Assembly: GCA_003229915.1 (NCBI GenBank)
Contig: QIGA01000205.1
Span: 1-6,130, forward strand
Source: Chloroflexota bacterium
GTDB lineage: Bacteria; Chloroflexota; Dehalococcoidia; SZUA-161
Length of the DNA stretch: 6,130 bases
Direction: 5' to 3'
Shown: positions 1 through 5,368 of the stretch, piece by piece
Position numbering within the stretch: the first letter of the stretch is position 1
Layout of the letters: each line of letters begins with the position of its first letter
Notes under the pieces: generated by a model
Databases searched by the model: none
Seen by the model: only the letters and a program-made list of their open reading frames with translations
What the model was told of the DNA's origin: nothing
Made by a program: the position numbers and the translations under genes

Positions 1-1546
1 TGGCTTTGTACTGTGACAATTCACTATCAAGTTCTATGATACGGCCCAGTTTGTCTCTCACTCCATTGTAAGCTTCTTTTACTGCTATCGACTCGGCGTC
101 AAGAGTCTTTAATCTTTTTGACAGACTGCTGACAATTAGCTTCTGCTCCTCCGGCCTAGGTAATCGTTTCAACAGGCGCATAAAAGCACCAGTACTGCGC
201 GTCTGTTCGAGAATGGTAATGGCATCAGCATGGCTCTGTTGTATTTCTCCAAGCTGTTCAACTATCTCTACAATTCTTGCAGACAGTGTTTCAATAATCG
301 ATTTCTGTTCCTCCATTGAAGGGTAAGTTGCTCGTTCTTGCCTCAAAGGCGTAATTCGATTTACGATTTCAATTTGCCTTTCCTGTTGATGTACTCGACG
401 ATTCGCTTCTTCGCACTCCATGGTCCTCAGTGAAAGCATGTCCTCCAATCGGGACTTCCCCTCTTTTTTGGCTGCTAGCTCATTGCGGACGACAAGAATA
501 CCAGATGTGTGATCTCGCAGTTCAATAAGTTGTTCGTGTTTCTTCTCCAACCCAGACAGAGTTCTTTCTGCCGAGGTCAATTGTCCTTGCTTCTTGTGTA
601 GCTCTTCAATACGGCTCCCACAAGATGCAATATTGCTCTTTGACGCCTCAACCCATTCAATAATTTGTACTTCCTGCTGCAATGAATTCTGTTCGTCACT
701 GAGCGCCTGTTTCTGTGATACAAGCTTATCCCGCAGCTCAACCAATGATTTGGATTGCCGTTCGACTTGGCTTCTCAGCAATACATCAGGATACTTTGAC
801 TTGAGTACGTCATCCCTGACCTCACCGACACGAATGACAGCCCCTTGTTCTAGGTATTCGAGCATATCTGAAGCGACGCGCTTGATTGCCTGGTCAACGG
901 CGGTATTCGTATGTGACACTATGAGGACCGTACGCCCTTCGTCGTGGAGACATTTCGCAATCGTCCCGATCGTGTACGTCTTGCCAGTTCCAGGAGGACC
1001 CCAGATCACGGTGAGATTGCGTCCCAGGGCGCTTTGAAGCGCCGTCATTTGCGCCTTAAGCAACTCAGGAGCTACCATAGGCCTCTTGGGACTTCCTGTT
1101 ACAGGAGTCGTCCCCATCATTCTAGACCCTGCAGCATTGCCGGCAGATGCGTTACTCTCAATTCTCTCAATTAGTTTTCGCATTAGGTCTGAAAGATCGG
1201 CTTGAAGTCTGGCACTCGGAACAAACTGGCCCAAGTCTGTTTCCACACTGATGACGATTCGCAAACCTTCGACAGAAACAATTGTTGCCTCTATAGGAGC
1301 CCTCTCGGGAACAATCAAGTCTCCAGGTGCACCATCAGGTGTGTTTAGAACTGAGTCGATTAGAAATGCATACTGGAAAGCGCTACCTTGTTCACCTACC
1401 TTATGACCGTTACTAAGGGGGATAGCGCTGTTCGAAGCATTTCGTTTCGCTACTTCGATTTCATCCTGCAAAGCAGTTCGAAATTCATCCAGCATCGCGG
1501 GGAGTGTTTTCATGGGTTCTGCGAATCTGCTTTCTAACTTGACCAT
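1..1546 (-). CDS. UPF1-like SF1 helicase/ATPase with long coiled-coil insertion, C-terminus outside window
   Basis: This reading frame is open without a stop from an ATG at 1546 to the left edge (515 codons), so the gene is partial at its 3' end. Residues ~60-130 form a beta-rich N-terminal segment containing ATIVSVEGLRIVISVE. Q166 fits the helicase Q motif. Walker A is GPPGTGKT at residues 183-190 (bases 977-1000). Motif Ia is SHTNTAVDQA at 211-220, followed by VIRVG at 237-241. The GPPGTGKT plus NTAVD pairing is typical of the UPF1/DNA2-like (AAA_11) branch of superfamily 1, which unwinds or translocates on RNA or DNA using ATP. Residues ~255-515 are Glu/Gln/Lys/Arg-rich heptad-like sequence, probably coiled coil, far longer than the usual 1B/1C insertions. 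Motifs II-VI must lie beyond the window. An in-frame TTG at 1552 lies 8 nt after an AAGGA and could be the true start, because the ATG is 14 nt from it. A stop codon lies further upstream in frame. The substrate and role are not visible; defence or repair is inference. Confidence 0.88.
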   Translation of the reverse strand, partial: MVKLESRFAEPMKTLPAMLDEFRTALQDEIEVAKRNASNSAIPLSNGHKVGEQGSAFQYAFLIDSVLNTPDGAPGDLIVPERAPIEATIVSVEGLRIVISVETDLGQFVPSARLQADLSDLMRKLIERIESNASAGNAAGSRMMGTTPVTGSPKRPMVAPELLKAQMTALQSALGRNLTVIWGPPGTGKTYTIGTIAKCLHDEGRTVLIVSHTNTAVDQAIKRVASDMLEYLEQGAVIRVGEVRDDVLKSKYPDVLLRSQVERQSKSLVELRDKLVSQKQALSDEQNSLQQEVQIIEWVEASKSNIASCGSRIEELHKKQGQLTSAERTLSGLEKKHEQLIELRDHTSGILVVRNELAAKKEGKSRLEDMLSLRTMECEEANRRVHQQERQIEIVNRITPLRQERATYPSMEEQKSIIETLSARIVEIVEQLGEIQQSHADAITILEQTRSTGAFMRLLKRLPRPEEQKLIVSSLSKRLKTLDAESIAVKEAYNGVRDKLGRIIELDSELSQYKA

Positions 1547-1593
1547 AACCAAATTATCAATCCTTCTCTTATACTACTTTCGCATCTGGGCGA

Positions 1594-1623
1594 ATCATAG
1601 CACCGTCTTTGATTCGGAGTCAA
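1594..1623 (-). promoter_or_regulatory. Sigma-70-type promoter for the helicase gene
   Basis: On the minus strand, TTGACT (1618-1623) is followed after 18 nt by TATGAT (1594-1599). Each box matches the consensus at five of six positions. The predicted start of transcription near 1587 gives a leader of about 40 nt before the helicase start. The -35 box overlaps the stop codon of the FrhB-like gene, so the helicase can be transcribed independently of that gene. Confidence 0.6.
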
Positions 1624-2633
1624 GTTAAACATGTGGCAAAGCGCTTGTTAGTGATTCCATATGTACTTTTTAATGCATAAGCATGAAATGGCAAACATTC
1701 CGATGTTTGTTCAATGGTGAGTACGCTTGCATCTAGTGTGCCGTCTTGGAAATAGATTGAATAAGTGCCAGGGCATTTGATGACCTGTATCCCTATTACG
1801 GCTACCTGTTTTGTCTTTTTCGGGCTCAACGATTTATTAAAGGTATTTCCGAGACTAGATACTAGGGAGAACCTTACATCGCCTCCTGCTGTTTCCAACA
1901 CCATGATGTTACCTGGAGGAGGCGGGATATCGATGCGCCTGATGAGCGAGGGGTCTACCTTGTCTTTGAGGAATTCGTAGAAGCCTTTATAGGACAAAGC
2001 CCAGGTGCAGAAGAGCCCGATAACGAGCTTCACTTCCTTGGCTCCGGTCTCGTGCTTCGCAGCCTGCATCTTCCTCAGCGCCAGCACCTGGCAGGGGATG
2101 CCGACCAGACCGATGGAGTTTCTGCCTTGCTTTGTCGCCTCGTTCATTTTTGCCAGTGTAGCAGAGGATATGTAGCTCGACCCCGCGCACTCCAGTAACT
2201 GGTTGCTCTCTTGCGCCACCACCGATGTGGGCATCAGAGCTACATAGAAGGGACTGGTGAGCACAGCATTACTTATCTCGCCGGTGTCCAGGGCGTATTT
2301 CATCAGCGCGGAGACCACTCCGCCGTACTGAGCGCGGCAGCGTATCTCGCTATCCTTTGCCTGCGCCATTTCGATGGAGATGTAAGGCCCGAGTGAGTAC
2401 TCGCTACGCATTTTGCCGAATACGAATTTATCCAGGGCAGCGATATCGGTGGGCGTACGAGGACAGAAATCGTAGCATTTCCCTTCAGTGAGGCCGCAGG
2501 GTTCGATTACGGCCACTTTATCCCTGACCACTTCAATATAAGGGCAGATATTCACACAGGCACCGCAGCTTGTACACAGACCCTGGCTGAGGACCTCTTG
2601 CTCCAGGTCGGCTGAACCTTTACCTGCCTCCAT
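1620..2633 (-). CDS. FrhB-family F420/ferredoxin oxidoreductase subunit with a non-homologous C-terminal end
   Basis: The product has 337 residues. C20, C23, C26 and C30 make a CxxCxxCxxxCP ferredoxin motif for a [4Fe-4S] cluster. C46, C53 and C57 (with CYDFCPRT) look like a second Cys group. Residues ~100-210 match the FrhB core: AQYGGVVSAL, then GLVGIPCQVLALRK with C181, then IGLFCTW with C209. FrhB proteins bind FAD and iron-sulfur clusters and pass electrons between F420, ferredoxin or other partners in the cytoplasm. Family members normally continue after residue ~257 with a region holding more conserved cysteines and an ADISVG-type motif. Here residues 258-337 show none of this, and the DNA drops to about 40% GC (95 of 240 bases in 1621-1860) from about 55% just upstream. 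The likely reading is a 3'-truncated gene fused in frame to foreign sequence; activity is doubtful. The start ATG is preceded by AGGGGG four bases upstream. The small YLDPGTG gene lies 33 nt upstream and may be co-transcribed. Confidence 0.85.
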   Translation of the reverse strand: MEAGKGSADLEQEVLSQGLCTSCGACVNICPYIEVVRDKVAVIEPCGLTEGKCYDFCPRTPTDIAALDKFVFGKMRSEYSLGPYISIEMAQAKDSEIRCRAQYGGVVSALMKYALDTGEISNAVLTSPFYVALMPTSVVAQESNQLLECAGSSYISSATLAKMNEATKQGRNSIGLVGIPCQVLALRKMQAAKHETGAKEVKLVIGLFCTWALSYKGFYEFLKDKVDPSLIRRIDIPPPPGNIMVLETAGGDVRFSLVSSLGNTFNKSLSPKKTKQVAVIGIQVIKCPGTYSIYFQDGTLDASVLTIEQTSECLPFHAYALKSTYGITNKRFATCLT

Positions 2634-2666
2634 AGAACCCCCTGAACAACTTCTTGTGTAGCTGTT

Positions 2667-2861
2667 TTAGACCCAGATGAGAAGGCTCCTGCAGAAAGCG
2701 CGGATCCTACTCCAGAAGATATTCACTGCGAAGAGACCACCGACGAACGCCCCGCCGGTGCCCGGATCCAGGTAAGCTTCTGTTACCTCTGGCGTGGGCA
2801 GACAGATGACAAGAGCAGACTCAGAGCGTATGACCATCAAGCGAGCGAATCGTCTCATCAT
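2667..2861 (-). CDS. Small YLDPGTG-type membrane protein, possibly decayed
   Basis: This 64-residue product carries YLDPGTGG at residues 30-37, then a short hydrophobic stretch (38-49), then FWSRIRAFCRSL. Many short bacterial membrane proteins of unknown function share the order signal peptide, Y(L/I)DPGTGS, one transmembrane helix and a basic F-W-x-R-I-K-x-F tail, and the match is clear. Two things are odd. The N-terminal 29 residues are not a convincing hydrophobic signal peptide, and the membrane segment is only about 12-13 residues, shorter than is usual in such proteins. Both suggest an internal deletion or decay. The start at 2861 (ATG ATG) follows GGAAG by 8 nt. The gene ends 33 nt before the FrhB-like gene on the same strand. 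The family's function is unknown, and nothing here supports a guess. Confidence 0.5.
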   Translation of the reverse strand: MMRRFARLMVIRSESALVICLPTPEVTEAYLDPGTGGAFVGGLFAVNIFWSRIRAFCRSLLIWV

Positions 2862-2881
2862 GATATCGTCTTCCAGGGTTC

Positions 2882-2953
2882 CAGCAGGTGTTAAGTCACG
2901 CGGAAACTTCAGAACCGAGAGCGTCGGCTACAGGAACATGCGCACACCTGCTG
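2882..2953. repeat. Perfect 10-bp inverted repeat, arms 52 nt apart
   Basis: CAGCAGGTGT at 2882-2891 is the exact reverse complement of ACACCTGCTG at 2944-2953. A smaller CCGA/TCGG hairpin with a 5-nt loop lies between them. The repeat sits just upstream of the small YLDPGTG gene, in the gap between divergent genes. It could be paired protein-binding sites, a folded leader RNA, or an element end. A 10-bp match at this spacing may also be chance. Confidence 0.35.
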
Positions 2954-2991
2954 TGGCTATCCTTGCGGCGGTCAGGACGAGCCAGTTGTGA

Positions 2992-3031
2992 GATGGCACG
3001 CAACCAGTCAGGCAACTGGTTGCGTACCATC
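2992..3031. repeat. 40-bp near-perfect palindrome (17-bp arms, 6-nt loop)
   Basis: The left arm 2992-3008 (GATGGCACGCAACCAGT) pairs with the right arm 3015-3031 (ACTGGTTGCGTACCATC), with one C/A mismatch. The inner 11 bp are perfect and the loop is CAGGCA. There is no T-run on either strand, so it does not look like an ordinary intrinsic terminator. It lies between the divergent YLDPGTG and helix-turn-helix genes. Possible roles are an operator, a REP-like repeat or a mobile-element recognition hairpin. Confidence 0.75.
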
Positions 3032-3065
3032 ATCTTAACGTAGCAGATATGGTTTGTCAATAAGA

Positions 3066-3095
3066 TTGGCACAGTCCATGATTATCGTATATGAT
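3066..3095 (+). promoter_or_regulatory. Sigma-70-type promoter for the HTH gene
   Basis: TTGGCA (3066-3071) and TATGAT (3090-3095) are separated by 18 nt, and each is one base from consensus. Transcription would begin near 3101, about 28 nt before a GTG at 3129 that has an AGGTGA ribosome site. This makes the longer reading frame from TTG 3054 unlikely. Confidence 0.55.
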
Positions 3096-3099
3096 TATC
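3078..3099 (+). repeat. Direct repeat ATGATTATC x2 over the -10 box, candidate operator
   Basis: ATGATTATC occurs at 3078-3086 and again at 3091-3099, a 13-bp period. The second copy overlaps the predicted -10 box, and a GATATC sits just downstream at 3101-3106. Tandem sites placed like this are typical for a repressor. The adjacent HTH protein is the obvious candidate for autoregulation, but this is inference. Confidence 0.4.
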
Positions 3100-3128
3100 A
3101 GATATCAGGTAATAGTGCAGGTGAAATC

Positions 3129-3332
3129 GTGACAGGGTTGACTCAAGGCCTAATGACAAGCGCAGAAGCGTCTGCTGTCCTCCGAATTCGTCAAGACACA
3201 GTCGCTCGACTGGCGCGGTATGGACATCTGCCATCTGAGAAGGTCACCAAGGCGTGGGGACGAACGAGACCGTTTGTCGAGGAGAGATCGCACACTTATG
3301 GAGTCCCAGTAGGTAGTGTAGCTGGGTGCTAG
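3129..3332 (+). CDS. Short excisionase/MerR-type helix-turn-helix DNA-binding protein
   Basis: Read from GTG 3129 the product has 67 residues. Residues 8-53 follow the pattern of the HTH_17/excisionase family: LMTSAEASAVL (helix 1), then IRQDTVARLARYGHLPSEKV (turn, recognition helix and the G-x-L-P wing), then W43 and a basic stretch. Such proteins bind DNA as excisionases, small repressors or transposon accessory factors. The GTG start is favoured by AGGTGA 4 nt upstream and by a promoter whose start site lies at about 3101. An ATG at 3153 after AAGG is an alternative. A longer frame from TTG 3054 would begin upstream of the promoter. The last ~14 residues (from about G58) are outside the domain and run to the edge of an IS256 remnant, so the natural C-terminus may have been replaced by the insertion. 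Confidence 0.6.
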   Translation: MTGLTQGLMTSAEASAVLRIRQDTVARLARYGHLPSEKVTKAWGRTRPFVEERSHTYGVPVGSVAGC

Positions 3333-3339
3333 AAAGAAG

Positions 3340-3670
3340 AGGGCCACTGCGTCATCCTCACCGGTAAGGAGAAACAAACGGTGAAGGAGGTAACGTCAGT
3401 GGCCAGGGAGAGCATAGACCTGGTGGAGCTTCTGCGCAAGGGGGCTATGGATGCGGGTGTCGACTTTCTGCGGGAAGCGATGGGTGCGCTGGCGCAGGCC
3501 ATCATGGAGGCCGAGGTAGTGGGCAAGACGGGTGCTGGATACAGGGAGCGGACAGCCGACCGGCTTACTCGGCGCAACGGATACCGGCCGAGGCCGTGGG
3601 ACACGAGGGTAGGCACGTTGGCCTTGCGTATCCCCAAGCTGAGAGAAGGGAGTCCTTTCCAAGCAGTTCT
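3340..3670 (+). mobile_element. IS256-family insertion sequence remnant (left part only)
   Basis: The transposase start and its upstream leader are present, but similarity stops near 3660-3670 and the catalytic part, the right end and the right inverted repeat are all missing. Both limits are approximate. The left limit is placed in the stretch around 3340 because the HTH reading frame ends at 3332 and the transposase ribosome site begins at about 3366. No target-site duplication could be identified, as expected when one end is lost. Confidence 0.6.
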
Positions 3671-3749
3671 GAATAGTGTTTACTCAGCTTGGCAATCCGG
3701 ATCCCTGTTCCGGAGCGCCCTTTCCGCATTCTTCAGGGCGGATGGATGA
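3399..3749 (+). pseudogene. Truncated IS256-family (Mutator-type) transposase, N-terminal part only
   Basis: The first ~90 residues match the N-terminus of IS256-family transposases: a helical segment (LLRKGAMDAGVDFLREAMGAL), then MEAEVVGKTGAGYRERT, then the family signature R-N-G-Y-R followed by DTRVGTLALRIPKLREGS. These enzymes move DNA by a DDE mechanism. Family members have about 400 residues, and none of the catalytic Asp/Asp/Glu positions is present. After LREGSPF the reading continues to a stop at 3749 with sequence that does not fit the family and overlaps the antisense 3' end of the acyltransferase gene. GTG 3399 is chosen because GAAGGAGG ends 8 nt upstream; GTG 3381, after AAGGAG, is also possible. 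The truncation occurred together with a junction to the acyltransferase region. Confidence 0.85.
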
Positions 3750-5171
3750 ATTCCCCCTCGCTCCTATCTCTGTATTCAAGGGGAGAGACGATTGGGGCTG
3801 GAAGACATGACCAGGGAGGCTTCTCACCTCTTCGAGGTACATATCCAAAAACTGCTGCGCTTTTTCTTTTGAAAACAGGCCTGTTTTGTAGCCCAGGCAG
3901 ACATGCAGGCTTCCATGGTTGGTGTGTATCGTGATGCTCTGTCCCATCGGGGTTACCACTGGGTTCAAGGCGGTTATGTCCTTTATCCTGGAACCGCCCA
4001 TTTGCTCTTCTCTCGCTGCTTCGGTCCAGATTATGCCCATGTTAGTCAGCATAATGGTATCCACATGTATCCGAACAGACATCAATAGCCTGGTTAATGC
4101 CTTTAACAATGGTAACGGTACATAAGAAGCAAAACGGAGGAAATAGATAATGGAAAAGGGAACTCCGCTTGCTATCATTGATCGCAAATCCTTCCTTATC
4201 TTGCGGATCAGTACCAGAGGATCAGACCTTTCTTGGGGACTTGCCGACACGGAGACGTAGGATAACTGATTGGATATTACATCACGGAACGACTCAGGCC
4301 CCACGTTGACAGGAACCATTACGCTTACTTTTCCGGTAGCTTTGTGATGAAGGTTGTTCCATTTTTGTATGACTCTGAAACAGGCTGCCAGCAGGACATC
4401 GTTAATGTTAAAACCTGCCGCCTTCGCCCTAGACATGATCTGGTCCAGTTCTGCCAGATCTATATTCCCTATGAGGTGGGCGGTTACGCTCCGCTGCTCC
4501 GATTTATCGTGGAAAACCCTGGATGGCGGAGCTAAAAAGCTTATGAAGAAGCGGTGAAAAAAGCTGGTGAAGACCTTGCGGTAGAAACCTTTGCGAATCG
4601 CTCTCTGGCTTCCGGCAAATCCCAGCAGCTCGTCCCCCTTGCTGCGCCGGAGTTCATGGAGAAAAGAGGGCTTGGGCTGCGCACCACCGTTATATACTTT
4701 GATGACTTCATCTATAAATTGGAGAGAGCGAATTCCGTCGAGGGCGGAATGATCGAAGCTGAAAACTAGATGCGACTCAGAACTCGCCTTCTTTATGAGC
4801 AGGACCCTGACTGGGAATTCCTGGAACGGGTCAAAGGGCTTGTTGACCCATTCGGTAAGGGCTTCTTCGTATCGCAAATCGGTCTCTCCGTCCGTCGGAC
4901 TCTTGCCAGAAAGGTCCAGATAGATCAGCATAGTAGATTCAGGGTTATCCACTATTTTGCGGAACAGCCGCATATGGCGCGTGCACATTTTTGCACTGAG
5001 ATTGGGATGGGCTTTCAACACGGCTGAAAGAGCTTGATTTAGTGAAGTACCATCTATTTCACCGTCTATCTTCACTATCCAGTGGAATTGGGGCGTCTCA
5101 TTTATGCAAATCAGAGCGAGCAGGCCTGTATCAACGCTATTCAGAGGAATTAGAAAGTCGTGATTATCCAT
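3684..5171 (-). CDS. Condensation-domain superfamily acyltransferase
   Basis: The 495-residue product has the two-lobed CoA-dependent acyltransferase fold seen in NRPS condensation domains, PapA-type and wax-ester-synthase-like enzymes. Residues 7-62 give the N-terminal lobe start (ALSAVLKAHPNLSA). The active-site motif is DHSALDG at 140-146. The catalytic second His (H141), D145 and G146 are kept, while the first His of the usual HHxxxDG is Asp. The C-terminal lobe shows NDVLLAACFRVI (257-268), VPVNVGP (286-292), ISNQLSYV (299-306) and LTNMGIIW (375-382). It would transfer an acyl group from a CoA thioester to an alcohol or amine in the cytoplasm; neither substrate can be read. Residues beyond ~454 are a polar tail outside the fold, ending about 15-25 bp from the IS256 junction, so the tail may not be original. 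The ATG at 5171 has a weak GGTGA 6 nt upstream. A divergent acyl-CoA ligase remnant suggests a shared acyl pathway. Confidence 0.85.
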   Translation of the reverse strand: MDNHDFLIPLNSVDTGLLALICINETPQFHWIVKIDGEIDGTSLNQALSAVLKAHPNLSAKMCTRHMRLFRKIVDNPESTMLIYLDLSGKSPTDGETDLRYEEALTEWVNKPFDPFQEFPVRVLLIKKASSESHLVFSFDHSALDGIRSLQFIDEVIKVYNGGAQPKPSFLHELRRSKGDELLGFAGSQRAIRKGFYRKVFTSFFHRFFISFLAPPSRVFHDKSEQRSVTAHLIGNIDLAELDQIMSRAKAAGFNINDVLLAACFRVIQKWNNLHHKATGKVSVMVPVNVGPESFRDVISNQLSYVSVSASPQERSDPLVLIRKIRKDLRSMIASGVPFSIIYFLRFASYVPLPLLKALTRLLMSVRIHVDTIMLTNMGIIWTEAAREEQMGGSRIKDITALNPVVTPMGQSITIHTNHGSLHVCLGYKTGLFSKEKAQQFLDMYLEEVRSLPGHVFQPQSSLPLNTEIGARGNSSIRPEECGKGAPEQGSGLPS

Positions 5172-5368
5172 TTGAAGTCACCGCCGCATCTGTCATTTAG
5201 CCCGGCTGCTCGCCAAAAGAATGATTAGTAACACGCCATGGCATGGGAGCCAGTTGATTCAGTTCATCGCATTATATCGCAAGCGAGTTGTGGAGACAAG
5301 ACGTTTCCCTGAATCCGTGAAGGGAGGACGCGTTTACCCTCTGAGCGACCACTTCAGGCATCTTTACC
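5172..5368. other. Intergenic gap between divergent acyl genes
   Basis: I see no convincing gene here. The gap holds the acyltransferase promoter and leader. Short reading frames on both strands show no recognisable protein pattern. If the ligase was once full length, its first ~300 codons should begin in or before this space. The gap is far too short for them, so they have been deleted. Confidence 0.5.
5271..5299 (-). promoter_or_regulatory. Sigma-70-type promoter for the acyltransferase gene
   Basis: On the minus strand, TTGTCT (5294-5299) is followed after 17 nt by a perfect TATAAT (5271-5276). Transcription from about 5264 would give a leader of roughly 93 nt before the ATG at 5171. Confidence 0.5.

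Noticed and set aside
594..1174. Plus-strand open frames antisense to the helicase
   Set aside because: They are Ser/Cys/Arg-rich and match no protein pattern, while the minus-strand frame has clear helicase motifs.
1692..1709. Hairpin CAAACAT-tccg-ATGTTTG inside the foreign tail of the FrhB-like gene
   Set aside because: It is inside a coding frame with no T-run on either strand, so it is not supported as a terminator; a 7-bp stem may be chance.
2794..2991. Plus-strand 65-codon frame over the YLDPGTG gene
   Set aside because: It has no recognisable pattern and lies antisense to a frame with a known motif.
3054..3128. N-terminal extension of the HTH protein from TTG 3054
   Set aside because: It would start upstream of the predicted promoter, has no ribosome site, and the added residues are not part of the HTH domain.
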